A DNA stretch of 64,000 nucleotides from Usnea hakonensis (lineage: Eukaryota; Ascomycota; Lecanoromycetes; Lecanorales; Parmeliaceae), in assembly GCA_013423325.1 (NCBI GenBank), contig BLJB01000126.1, positions 310,001 through 374,000 on the forward strand. Reading direction: 5' to 3'. A model generated the notes under the pieces. It was not told where the DNA came from. It ran no database searches and worked only from the letters and a program-made list of their open reading frames with translations. Shown here one piece after another: positions 25,810-37,569 of the stretch (within the stretch, counting starts at the first letter, position 1; every line of letters starts with the position of its first letter). Made by a program: the position numbers and the translations under genes.

Positions 25810-27265
25810 TCAAAATTCCTCGTCGAAGCTGAAATCACCACCATTCTCATTCTTCTTCTCCCCTTCTCCCTCGACGGCATCTTTTTTATTCGCGCTCGCC
25901 ATCACGCCCGCTTTTTGATAATCGCCGACGCGTTTCTCAAAGAAATTGGTCTTGCCGGCCAGGGAGATGGACTCCATAAAGTCGAACGGGTTGGTCGCTT
26001 TGTAATATTTCTGGTTCCCGAGCGCGAGGAGCAGACGGTCGGCCACGAACTCGATGTACTGCTTCATGAGATCGGCATTCATACCCAGCAGCGCGCACGG
26101 CAGGGCCTCGGTCAGGAATTCCTGCTCGATGGCGACGGCTTCGGTGATGACGTCCTGCACGGCTTGCTTGGAGGGGCGGTTGTTGAGGTGCGAGAAGAGG
26201 AGGCAGGCGAAGTCGGTGTGCATGCCTTCGTCGCGGGAGATGAGCTCGTTGGAGAAGGTGAGGCCCGCCATGAGGCCCCGCTTCTTGAGCCAGAAGATGG
26301 AGGCGAAGGAGCCGCTGAAGAAGATGCCTTCGACGGCGGCGAAGGCGACGAGGCGTTGGGCAAAGGTGGAGTTTTGGTCCGAAATCCATTTTAGGGCCCA
26401 GTCGGCTTTTTTGCGGATGCAGGGGACTTTTGGGGGGAGGGGACGCGTTAGTTGGGGCGGGATGGAGGGGTTGTGGGGGGGGCTTACTGGTGTCGATGGC
26501 GTCGAAGAGGTAGGTGCGTTGTTTTTGTTCTTTGATGTAGGTGTCGATGAGGAGGGAGTATGTTTCCGAGTGGATGTTCTCCATCATGATCTGGAAGCCG
26601 TAGAAGCAGCGCGCCTCTGGGATTTGGACCTCGCCGCTGAAACGCTCGACGAGGTTCTCGTTGACGATGCCGTCTGAGGCGGCGAAGAAGGCGAGGACGT
26701 GGGAGATGAAGTAGCGCTCATCGTCGTTCAGTCGGTTGTTCCAGTCGTGGAGGTCTTTGGAGAGGTCGATTTCTTCGGCGGTCCAGAAGGAGGCTTCGGC
26801 TTTCTTGTACATCTGCCATATCTGTGTCGATGACAGGTGTTAGTCAATGAGGAATGAAGCCATTAGACGCGTGAATCGTTTGGCAAACACGCACCTCATG
26901 ATACTTGATGGGGAAGAGCACAAAGCGATGAGGGTTTTCTTGTAGGAGAGGCTCATTCGCCTCGTCTGGTTTGATTGTCGGTGCAACGACTGGCGTGACT
27001 TCCTTCTTAGCGTCGTAGACTTGAACGAGGGGCTTCTTGAGCTCGAGGTCGACCATAACAGGAGCGGGGATATTGGCTGGAACATTCTCCTTGTCGATGG
27101 GGTCGAAGGTGATATTCTTTGCAGGCGAGTCGCCCATTTTGAAGTTTTCTAGTCGAGAAGATGCCTATATTGCAATGTGTGAGCATTGGATAAACATCGA
27201 GTTGGGGAATATGTTGGGTGGCGACGTGCTCATACCTGCTTTGAAGGCGTGGTTTGGGTTGCCAT
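25810..27265 (-). CDS. RNR2: Ribonucleoside-diphosphate reductase small subunit (class Ia R2)
   Basis: Supplies the diferric-tyrosyl radical used by the large subunit to make dNDPs. Exons (minus) 27265..27236, 27164..26895, 26821..26488 and 26426..25810 give 416 residues. The start MATQTTPSKQ and the intron directly after it look standard for filamentous fungi. Iron ligands fall at D150 (ASDG), E181 and H184 (ENIH), E244 (VEGIF), E278 and H281 (DEGMH), and the radical tyrosine at Y188 (SETY); spacing equals that of mouse and E. coli R2. The C-terminus FSFDEEF is the tail that docks on the large subunit. C-rich third positions fit high expression. It should be cell-cycle and DNA-damage regulated by analogy with other fungi. 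No defects seen. Confidence 0.97.
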
Positions 27266-28315
27266 TGTGTTCAACTATTAATGCAAAGTAAAATAAGTCG
27301 GGGCTCTCACAGTCAAAGCCTTACTCAAAATTGTGTGGTGTGTGGTCGAGTATGTAGAATGGAAGAACAAAGAGAGTAGAGACACGAGAAAGATAATGGA
27401 AGCGCGTTGTTTCTCCATACAACAAAATTCGAGAGCGCGATCAAGCTAAGATAACGATGCATATTTTCAGCCTTACAGTACTTTAATGTAAGTACTGATA
27501 CTTTCAGCCTTACCACTCGCGCGAGGATCCACGTGGAAAGGTAGGTACATCATTAACCACGGATTCAACTTTCATCACCCATCACATGTGGCATAGAGTT
27601 TGATAGACACTAGCATTGTACTGCTGCTGCAGTGGTGTGAAAATCATCCTTTGGAACATGTGTTCGGCCAATCACTGGAGAGCTGATGACCCGGAGTACA
27701 ATTCCCTTGTCATTGATGTCAATTCAGGAGAATTATCTCTCAACGATTGTGAATGATACACGATCTTACATTACACAAGCGCACTTCGATGGAGGCATCG
27801 AATTTACTGAAGCTGAGCCCGACAACATTTTATTATGAACTCTAGGTATTTATTTCAATGAATCGGAAGAAATCTACTTGGGCGTCATCAATGTCAGCTC
27901 GCTAGGAATTGCCTCAGGCTGGCGCAACTTGGCACCTTGATCAGGTCTAGTGTTGGATTCTCCTCCGTTCGAGCTCACTCCGAGCTGATGAGCACCATGA
28001 AAAATTCATGTTACCTTCCCAGCTCTTATTCTGCATGCATCATTAAAAAACGATGCATCCCTTGGCAAGTCGTTCGATTTTGCATGCTCTAAGGGCGCGA
28101 CTTTTGGAAGTTGTATCGTGAGTTGTTCTAAAGTATCTAGAGCTGTGGTACCTATGATGGTTGGAGTACGCAGCCTCCTTTTTGCACATTCTTTGATGTG
28201 GAGCCGCATCTGCGGGAATGACCGCTGAATGCTCCCTGACGGTTTCACTCCTAACAGCTGCTGAGAAAACCATCTTCTACTCCCAATCAGGAATTGCTAA
28301 CTTGGACATCTGCAG
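27266..28315. other. Intergenic, upstream of RNR2 and of a Zn2Cys6 gene
   Basis: About 1 kb. It must hold the RNR2 promoter and, at its right end, the first exon of the Zn2Cys6 gene, which I could not place: a branch-like GCTAAC at 28296-28301 and TCTGCAG at 28309-28315 show an intron end there. 27476-27500 has a palindromic GTACTTTAATGTAAGTAC-like element. Confidence 0.4.
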
Positions 28316-30283
28316 GTTCCAGGAAGATCAAAAGGCTGCATCACGTGTAGGAAGCAAAAAAAGAAGGTGTCTCGTTGATCCTCCGTCTAGTTTTTGACCT
28401 TATGCCAACGTCAAGCGCAGTGCGATCTCCAGAAACCTTGCTGCAACCGATGTCTCGATCGTGGGAAAATATGTGAAGGTTATGCTCGCTACCCCGTATT
28501 CATTATCCGGACAAACGAGGGTTTCGTAAAACGCGATAGGCTCGAAGAAGCAAAGGATCTACGTGAAGAAGGATCACCTTGCCAGATCACATCGCGATCG
28601 TCGAAACCAACCACTGTATCGGTGTCATCGAAAAATTTACGGAAGCCAGATCTCGTCCGAGGACACAATGTCCCTTGGAATGACACGCCTCCATTTTCCA
28701 ATAACGCGAAAGTCTCTGAGGTCCAGTTGATTTCTACATTCTGGGAGTGCTACGTGCCATCAAGGAGTTGCGCCCAGGCTGGCTCCCCGTGTGCTTGGCT
28801 CCAACAATCAATTGCCCTCTCAAACCCCCTGCCGGCCTTGCGCCTATCGCTTAAGGCTCTGGCCATGACCAGATTAGGTTGGCTTCATAAAGACACCACG
28901 TTGGTATGTCTGTAGAGGAGCACTCAGCCCCTTTACCTTGCGTAATTTTCAGTCACAACACTCAGTCCGCCTCTAGAGGAAGTCCATCTCTCCCTGAAAA
29001 TTTCAAAGGTTGTCGGTTAGTGGAGAAGATTCTGACTTGGAAATCTCCATAGATTCGTGGAGGCAGAGTCATGTACGGTCATGCCTTGATAGCATTCCAA
29101 AGTGCTCTCTACTACCCGACAGCTCTCTATGACGAACATTTAACGATGCAAGATGAGGCAATAGCCACGTGCAACGTGTTGGCACTTTACGAGGTAATCA
29201 ATATTGCTATTGGCTTTTATCCACATTCCTTATAAGATCTACGTAGCTTCATGAAGCGAGTCCTGCCTCAGTCCTCGGGTACTACAGCCACGTCGGAGGT
29301 CTAACACGCCTCCTCACCATGCGAGGCTCAGACAGATACAGATGCGCTTCGCCGCTCGCTAGGGAAACGTTGCACGAGACGCGTTCCAAGACGGTAAGCC
29401 AGGGTTGTCAGTCATATTGAAGTCGGGGATCAAGTCTGACAGCTCACGCTAGATGTTGCAGGCTGTCCACTTCCGCAAAGCGTCCCCACTAGGCTCTCAC
29501 GAATGGTGCACACGCCCCTGGTCTCGGAAAGGCCAAGATCATAGTTCAAAAGATGCATCTCAAATGCTATGTGACCATGGTTTCGCATTGGCTGCTCTAT
29601 TAGAAGAGGTAGACAACGCATTCCTTACGCAGGCGAACCCCGATACCGAAGTCATGCACAAGTATCTACGATGCTGTTCGGCTATGGACGCAAGATTCGA
29701 CCTCTGGTACCAGGATCTCACTGGCAGATCAGACGGTCCGGCATACTGGCTTACACCTCGAGACGATTCGATCGAGCTAAGCTCGGCCAATGAGCCTTGG
29801 CCATCAAAATGCAACAACATTCAGCCGTTCTCCTTCCCAAACCTTGAGACCGCTAACATGATAACCCTCTACTGGGCGCTCAAGCTAGCCATCAGTAGGA
29901 CCATCGCTGAAATCTGCTCTACAGCCCTCTCAAAACCCAGATCCCCAACGACCACCCCTTTGCAATTGATGGCACATCAAATGCTCATTGAGCACGGCGA
30001 AAGCGGCAGGTTTGAAAATGCAGCAAACATCATACGCTCCATGCCCTACTGCTTACACGACAGCATGGGCTTCTTGGGTGCACAGAGAAGTCTTGTTACG
30101 CTACGGGCGGCGTTGCTGTCCCTGGGGAAGAACCGCATTGAGGAGTTGAGCTTGTGCCGACACCTGTATAGGGATTTATATGAGAAGAAGGGCTTAGGGT
30201 GTGCGAAGCAAGTGGCGGACATGGGACCGAAGTGGCACAATGACCCTGAGCTGGAATTGTCCGCCGTATGGCCCCAAGAGTAA
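28316..30283 (+). CDS. Zn2Cys6 transcription factor with fungal-specific C-terminal domain (5' exon not placed)
   Basis: Nuclear DNA-binding regulator. The visible model starts at an exon reading VPGRSKGCITCRKQKKK; an intron 28367..28420 then joins CDLQKPCCNRCLDRGKICEGY, so the finger is C-x2-C-x6-C-x6-C-x2-C-x6-C, interrupted by an intron right before the third Cys. Later exons: one ending near 28910 (boundary uncertain), about 28954-29007, 29052..29191 (IRGGRVMYGHALIAFQS, ATCNVLALYE), 29248..29395 (LHEASPASVLGYYSHVGG) and 29453..30283, ending in LSAVWPQE. The C-terminal part matches the fungal-specific transcription factor region found with this finger type. Start codon and the junctions at 28910-29050 are unresolved. 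Targets are unknown; neighbours give no strong hint. Confidence 0.75.
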
Positions 30284-32528
30284 CTTTGTACATGATACAA
30301 GACTGACACGAGACTCCTTTTTTTTGACAACGTGTTCTTCAGGCCCTTGCAAAGGCAGCCGCTCCTCACATACTGCTCAAGGAAAGGAAGGCAATGGCGG
30401 GAAATTGGCTTGCAGCCATTATCGCAACCCTTGATATATGGCGACGCCTTTCAGAGTCTAGCGATCGATAGTCCTAGCAAATGCCATTCAAGAAACATAC
30501 CTCGTCACAACAAGAGCCACCAGCTCCGCCATGCTCCAGGCTAGGGCTGATTTAGCGCTTTAGTACACTCTCATTATCCAGCGATTTGGCCTCTCTCCCA
30601 CTATAGCTACTTACTCTTCTACATACTTTATTACATCATACACGATAGATCCAATGAATTTAGCACCCAGTTACACGCGATACCCACCATCAACACCTAA
30701 CAATGTGACGCTCCCAAAACCCCATTCTGCAAGCCATTCAGAAAGAGAAGGAACATGAGCCACACCCAATGCAGCAGGCAAGTGCGAAGAGCGTCACCGC
30801 TAACCACAGCAACCTTGAAAACGCGAGAACCCTCTCTTCCACCCCACGCTATAGCATCAAGCTTATTTCTGGAGACCCCGTTGCATACCTCTGCAATATC
30901 CTACTTCGCTAGTGCGCCTCATTCCTCGTTTGTCGGGATTTTCTACCCGGGTACTGTGATTGGGCGAAAGGTGTGGAGGTAATGGCGAAAGATACTCCAT
31001 GATAGCGAGTGTATTGGAAGGAGGGAAGGGTTGGAGCGTCACGGTATTTACAAGTGGACTTTGCATGTCAATGGTGGTGGAAGCAGTGGGTATCTATCGC
31101 GATGAAGTGAGCTGTGATGTTGCTTGCTGCCATTCTGTCACGGATTTAAAGGGTGTGATGAGGAATATGGTAATGGAAGGTCATAAAGCATGTAGAAGAA
31201 AGAGTGTCTACAGCCCAAAGCACGGAGCATGATTTCCCTCCAGAAAAAACCCCCCATTGATAGTGCAGTCCTAAACGACCGTAACACACCATACGCATAC
31301 GCCCAAGCCCATAGTAAAACAATCACTGCCCTCGCCGGGCTCACGTCCTTCCCAGCCAACGACTTTTCAACCGCCAACGCCGCCAAAAAAAATGCCCGTG
31401 GCATCCTCTGCGGCAGTCTGAGCAGGAGCAGTCCTTTCGTGACATACCCGAGAACCTTCTTCTCTCTCGAATCAATATTCGGTCACGATGATGTTCAAAG
31501 CGTGTTTCCAGTGGCGCCGCCGGGGAAACGAAATGATTCCGATCGAGTCTTGCGCGATGACCAAGTCTGTCTGAGGGATGTGGAGGCTGGTGGTGATGGA
31601 AGAGGCAACCGTGATCGATCCAGGGCGTAAGGGAGGTTCGCGAAGATTTGGAAGGCTAGTGATGTGGTGGTCGTGTTTGGATGTATCGGGCGCTGAAGGG
31701 TCGGCCGAGGAAGAGCGTTTGCAGGGTAAGAGCGATGGTCGGCTGGCTGTGTACTCTACATGTCCGAAGACGCGCACAGGGGTTTCCGATACGATATTGC
31801 CACTATGCCGGGATCGGCGAGGACGGTGGCTTCAGTGGTAGATGGAGAATTACGGGGAATCATCGCTCGCAAGGGATATGTTGGATGAGACGTATTCCAA
31901 GACAGTAAGCCAGGTTTGTAAAGTAGATGAATATATCTCAAGCGACGGTGGCCAGCGATAAGCCATTAGAGCTGGTGGGGAGGAGTAAGTAGCAGCTGCT
32001 GGCATCAGGGAGAGGCTATCCGAATGTGCTCGTCAACTTGTGTTCTGTTTGGAGAGAATGCAGGCACCGCATGCTGCTGCACCGAGCATGTACAGTCCTT
32101 GGAGGACATAGTGGCTTCTGGGATCGTAGGTACTGTTTTTTGGGTTATCTATTTCTGTTCTATTAATCGGCTTGAGAGATGAGGCATGTTCAAGAAGCTA
32201 GCCTTGTGTTTCTACCCCGGGATGTTGTTTGCAACTTGTGGGATCCGTTCGAATGGAGGATGTTCTCTCTGGTGTTGAAAGAGGAGGAAGTGGGGAGATT
32301 CGAGGAGAGGAGGTTGGGAGGTGTTGAATAGGGAAATGAGAGTGATAGGACGGATATGGTTCGGTTGTTTGGGTCATGTGTGTGAGGTCTGGAGGTGGTG
32401 AGCGGAAAGTGTGGGTTCATGGTGGTATATGATGTATGTATACACGCATTTTGTATAAATAGTTGTGAGCGTCGCCGCACACTTTTCAATCTTTTTTTGG
32501 TTCCTGGCATGATGGTAGCTGTGCCCAT
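30284..32528. other. Intergenic with a regulator-gene fragment
   Basis: About 2.2 kb without an intact gene. The only recognisable item is a 56-bp stretch at 31864-31919 that resembles an exon-intron junction of the Zn2Cys6 gene (separate entry). Several open frames of 60-130 codons show no domain. Confidence 0.45.
31864..31919 (+). pseudogene. Fragment resembling an exon end of the upstream Zn2Cys6 gene
   Basis: Matches 29353-29408 at 47 of 56 positions without gaps, including the exon end GTTCCAAGACGGTAAGCCAG versus ATTCCAAGACAGTAAGCCAG. Five of the nine differences are C-to-T or G-to-A relative to the gene. I see no extended similarity outside this stretch. It may be the trace of a duplicated regulator gene of the same family. 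Confidence 0.35.
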
Positions 32529-35500
32529 TCAGTCTTTGAGCTGGCTTTTACGTCTTTTGATCTCGTTTTCCAACAGCTCGACCACAATCTTGCCCCCACT
32601 CCATGCCGTATTTCTTGCATGATCTATCGGAGTAAGCCCTTCATAATCTTTCGACTCAACGTCGACATTGTCTTGCTTGATCAACCAGCTAACCAACTCT
32701 TCCCTCCCGCACCTTGCTGCCCATGATAACGGCGTTCGTCCCTCATTATCTCTCAGATCTGTCTTAGCACCAAGCTCGATTAACATTCTAACCACCGCTT
32801 CCTGCCCCCAAATGATTGCCCTTGAAAATGGTGTTCGTCCGTTTTTATCTCTCGAATCTATCTCAGCACCGAGCTCGATTAACAACCGAACCACAACTTC
32901 ATGGCCACCCTCTGCTGCCAATGATAATGGCGTTCGTCCCTTATTGTCTCTCGAATCTATCTCAGCACCTAGCTCGAATAACAATCGAACCACAGCTTCG
33001 TACCCAAATCTTGCTGCCAGTGACAAGGGCGTCCGCCCCCATCTACCTCCCCATTCAATATCAACATCCTCTCGCTTAATTAATAGCCGGACTATTGCTT
33101 CGTGTCCATGCGATGCTGCGCCTATGAGCGGCGTACGTCCGTGCTGACATTTGGTGTCGAAATCCACGTTCACGCCTGAGTCGATTATCGCTTCTATAAC
33201 GCTTAATAGGCCATTGCGCGAAGCGAAGCGTAACAGCGATCCTTTCTGCCCATCTTGTAAACTTATGCTGCGAAAGAAATGTGGCCAGGACCGTATGCTA
33301 TCTTCTGATGGCCATCGAAAGAGGGAAATCAAATCAGCTTGAGGTATTCGCTGTTTTTCCACAATTCGAGTATGCAAAGCCCAGCTTGCACAATACTGTA
33401 GGAGAGGGAAGCGACAAATCAATTCCTTTTGTTCGGATTCATTGACTCGTATGCTCTTTCTCTCTCTATCTGTGATAAAGATGGTTTTGTCCAAAACTTC
33501 CTTCAAGTTCATGAATCTGACACATGACCTTGATATCCGGAAATGGGCTAGGCCGACCACATTATCAGACAATGAGCGTTCAAGCGTTGGTGATTTGCTC
33601 CGGCTTAGGTAGTCGTTAACATCATGGAAGAAAGAGGAGTCAAGACTCTGCAGTCCGCTCTCGATGAGATAATCGTTGACAGATTGATGAATAAATCGCA
33701 CAATCTGTCGATCCTCATATTCTACGGTTTCAGCCAGTCCCCCAGAGAGACTGTTCACCGTTCTTCTCATCTGTTCATCTGTATCCGCGAAATCCACCGA
33801 GCGTCGGCATTCCTCGAGCGACCTGAAGTCTTTGGTAATATCCACGACCATGGCATAGCGTAACTCCTTTAAAGATAGAGGCTCCATAGCGAAATATATC
33901 CATTGCATCAATTGCACTGCTCTCTTTGGATCCCTAATATTGGATAGAATGTGTTGGTAAAGATCACTCAACTTGTTTGGTATCTCCTTGATTTTTTGGC
34001 GGATTTTCGCTACGCTTGCACCGTCGTCATAAGATTAGATAATGATTGGTATGATAAGAACAACCCATTGAAAAATGTAGGATGATTTTTTAATGATCTC
34101 TTGCTCAAGCTTCGGGCCCTCCTCTGGGTATGAAAGCCTATGCTTCTTCATTCTTTGCCGGACATAGGTTGCTATATCATGATGATTTTCTTCTTCAACG
34201 CAGATTTTGAGAGCATTCTTTGGAGCCAGAACGGGATAATGCCGACAGGAAAAGCATATCTTTAAACCAGGGCTGGTGGGGTGAAGCCTCTCGAGAAGTT
34301 CCTCGAAGTAGGCTACCAGATTTACGGCAACCTCTTGACCAGCTTCGTCGAGCGCATCCAGGTAAAGATGTATCGCGCGATCCCTAGAGGCACTGAGAAT
34401 TAAATCTTGCAGTAACTCTCGTAGCTCTGTCTCATGCCACTCATAGTCTGATTCTGAATTCTGTTTGGTTTCACGTTTCTTTTTAAATATCAATGTGAAC
34501 TTGGATAGTAAATCGGGAGTTTGATCTAAAAGCTGATGCAGAAGCGAGCGAAGCATGCCACATGCGCTCTTTTGAAGGTCACTACCACGGCCGTAGAAAA
34601 AGAAGGTAGCTACCACGTCATTATTGAAAGACGAATTCCGAAGAGCGTATCTAATTAGTGTCGATTTCCCTGCGCCAGGCTTCCCAACAATCCAGAGCAG
34701 TGCGTGACGCTGAGCGAGCCAAGCGGTATACTCTTCGTGGCTCAACAGCCACGTACATGTTTTAGTCGCTGCGCTTTCTACAAGAAATTCTCGTTGATCC
34801 ATGTTCTGAAAGTACAGAGACTTGAGGCATTCTATTTCAAAGTCAGCATTCAGTGGTCCTGTCACAGTCACACAGTGAAAGCTGGCCTTGCTGTTTCAAT
34901 GTCTTTTCCTGCGCTTTTGCAGTATGATTATCTGGAAGGTAATATGTTAGCCTTCATATATAGAAGAGTCAGGCAGTCTTCTACACCATAGTATTTCCTT
35001 TATTAGGGACACTTACTATACGCTTCTTCCTTGGCATATTCTATCCACCGTCTGATCCAGACTAGGATGTTTCTATAGTCTTCGTCCTCTTGGTTAAGGA
35101 GTCTTTACATATTACGATGGTCGGTCTCGAACCCTATCTTATAGGACCCATCTATAATTGCAGAGTCTTTGTCAACGACCTGAGATTTAAGGAGTATCAG
35201 TAAAAATCGAGGGGCTTTAGAGAAGATCAGAGAGCCCACATGTATAATCGGCATGCGCCAAAACGTTTGTTTCACGGCTTCGAAAACGCATAAAGTGTTG
35301 TTAGTCCCGGGTCCATCGCTTCGAAGATAGCTCATGAAATCATAGTGCAGGTTCTGATTAGTAGCCGATCCAGGCTTAGTAACCTCGAGTAGAACGGTGC
35401 TTGAACCGCGCCAGAAACCAAGAAGCGACCATATCTGTCCGAGAAGAGCGATGCGAGCACCTTTGTGTGGTGTTCCGAGGAAAATGAAGCCGCGGGCTTT

Positions 35501-36360
35501 CTGGCGAGTATTATGGCAAAAGTCGTCAGCGGAATCTGCGCCTGCATTTACCAAAGCCTAGCCATATGAGTAATACGCCATAAAGGCTGGAAAGTGCAAG
35601 TCCTACCTGCTTAATGATCAAGCCTCCGAAGCTATGACCGACGAATACGATGGGCCGATGCCTTGCCTAAGCGGCGTCAGCGTTCAATAGTACGATGATG
35701 TTATCAATCCTGAGCGGCGGTGCATTACATCACCCTGGCGAACAGTTCGGAGGGCTTGTAATAGATCATCTCCGTGATCGTGCAATGACTTGTCCAGTGC
35801 ATACGCATTCCATGATGTATTATGATTGAAGTTAATGACACGAGCGTTTATATTCCCTTCCTTTGGTAAAAAGTCCCGCAGCCACATACCCTGGTAATTG
35901 CCCGCAGCGATGCTGTTGCTTGGTAGTCGAGACAACCATGTTGTTTTTGGATTTGCTGCAAGACCGTGAACGGCAACGATACTAAAGACAATAAGATAAG
36001 GTCAGATATAGAGACATCAAGGTAATTCACAGGTAACACGAACTCGACGGAAACAATCTCTTTGTCTCTTGGATTGTAGACTTCCAAAGCCTTCTTTTTG
36101 GGGCCGATTGGTTGCGTACTGAATAGAAGAAGTTGGGCCGGAGACAGTATGATACATACTATAAAGACGAGCAGAGCGAGCAGAGCGAGAGGGACACTCG
36201 ACATGGAGAGAGGCTGATCGAATAGTTTTGCAGTCAGACACGAAAGAAGAAAGAGCGACAGACTCCAAACTCGGTGGAAACGACTATCCGATAATATCAC
36301 CGCACATATTGTATACAAGGAAAACAAGTAGGGGGCATATTCCAAAAACAGAAAATGCAT
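32529..36360 (-). pseudogene. NLR gene: membrane-anchored alpha/beta-hydrolase, NACHT, ankyrin repeats; two in-frame stops
   Basis: Reads (minus) 36360..36038, 35981..35729, 35666..35607, 35557..35017 and 34858..32529. Order: two or three hydrophobic helices (SLSLFLLSCLTAKLF, PLALLALLVFIVCIILS), IVAVHGLAANPKTTW, the serine-hydrolase nucleophile GHSFGG, GFIFLGTPHKGA and a histidine in ETDHRNM; then NACHT with Walker A GKPGAGKSTL, Walker B LYLDALDEA and FSCRHYP; then a linker and five to six 33-residue ankyrin repeats (GRTPLSLAA, LLIELGAEIDSRD). TAA stops interrupt the frame at 35107..35105 (after HRNM) and 34037..34035 (after LIIPIII), while coherent domain sequence (NQEDEDYRNILVWIRRW; SYDDGASVAKIRQKI) continues in frame after each. 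The hydrolase resembles SesB-type effector domains of fungal NLRs. Most likely an inactivated cell-death sensor; alternatively the first 200-odd residues are still made as a hydrolase. Confidence 0.72.
32640..33140 (-). repeat. Array of 99-bp ankyrin-coding repeats
   Basis: Consecutive 99-bp (33-codon) units within the broken NLR gene. The two central units share long identical DNA stretches around 32846 and 32945 (ATCTATCTCAGCACC followed by AGCTCGA), more alike than the outer ones. High similarity between neighbouring units is typical of fungal NLR recognition repeats. Confidence 0.7.
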
Positions 36361-37569
36361 GGCTGTTATTTCAGCGTTGATGGCAAATTGATGAGATTCT
36401 GTGATGTGATGCAGATAACGTAGAGAGGTACGGAATGGATAGCGGCTTACGGAGACCTGCCATTGAAAAAAGGAAGCTAATACACCTATATTCGGCTGGT
36501 CCAGAAAGGCTAAATTAGCGCCACCATAGGCGCGGAAGTCCAAGCTACTTTACCATCAGCCCAGTCATTCGCACTTACACTTCGAATTATCAGTTCCTTC
36601 GCATTGAAGATTCTTCGAGGAGCTTCGACCTCATAGGGGATTCGGCACCCAACTGATAGTAGCCTTAGCGCAGTCGACGAAATTGAAGAGACTGGCAGTG
36701 TCGATGCAGATTGCGCCGACGGCGATCTCGACTGCAGATAATATGGCGATCGGGGGCTTTATGTTATACATATTTCAACATTCACAGACATTAGCGCAAG
36801 ATATACGATCTCACCATAACAAAATGCTAGAGACTCCTCTAGGCTAGTTCATAGACTACATCTCTCTCCCATGCCACTCTAAGGTCCCGAGAGGACATCC
36901 TCCTTAAGACTCTCCTAACCCCTCCTCCCTTAGCATCTCCTTTCCGCCTACCCATCCACCCATACCCAAACCCCATCCCACCGCACCCATTCATCCCCTC
37001 TTCACCCCTTCCCCACATACTCCTCAAGTCTAAACCCCCAATTTCCAACCCGAACCCCCAACTTCATCCTACAGACACCGCAATCGCGATCCCAAACTAA
37101 CAATAAACCAGTGCACTATCAACCCTAACCGGAACCCATACTCTATAACGCAGAAGACTCTCTACTTGCGCAGCTCCACCCCAATCATGATCCGCCGTAA
37201 TCTTAGCGATGATGGGGTCCTTGAAGCAGAGGGGGTGGTCGCTTTTTGGTATGGGCAAAGGTTGTTCTTCATATGAAGTGGTTTATAAGTATGGGGTTTT
37301 GGGGGAAGTGTGGCTGCCTAGAAGGCCTATGATTCTCGCTCGCTCGTTTGTTTGGGCGAGAACATGTGCATTCTGTGTTCTTGGTGGAGGTACCTTGTAT
37401 GTATATGCCTGGCTTGTAAGGCGATCACGCATGCTGAAAACTTGTACTGATTTGTGGAAATGGAGAATAAACTAGGTAAAAATCATTTCCTAAAGCTTTA
37501 GCAATCTCATTCTCCGACGACACAGCAGCTGCACCATACACACAAACTTTAATCCATCACGTAACACTT
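36361..37569. other. Intergenic between the two NLR genes
   Basis: About 1.2 kb. It must contain the 5' region of the broken NLR and the 3' end of the NACHT-WD40 gene. Open frames here (36839-37048 minus, 37209-37475 plus) are low-complexity and lack any domain. Confidence 0.45.

Noticed and set aside
26054..26677. Long plus-strand frame of 207 codons opposite RNR2
   Set aside because: Mirror of the strongly biased RNR2 coding strand; no domain, and it crosses an RNR2 intron.
34000..34060. Second NLR stop explained by a 50-bp intron from GTTGTT to GCAAG
   Set aside because: It breaks the frame into the following exon and removes sequence that continues the NACHT-linker pattern.
35017..35110. 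First NLR stop explained by an intron with GTAAAG donor at 35108
   Set aside because: The only nearby acceptor (GGATAG) would put the following exon in a frame that stops at once, whereas the unspliced frame continues with coherent sequence.
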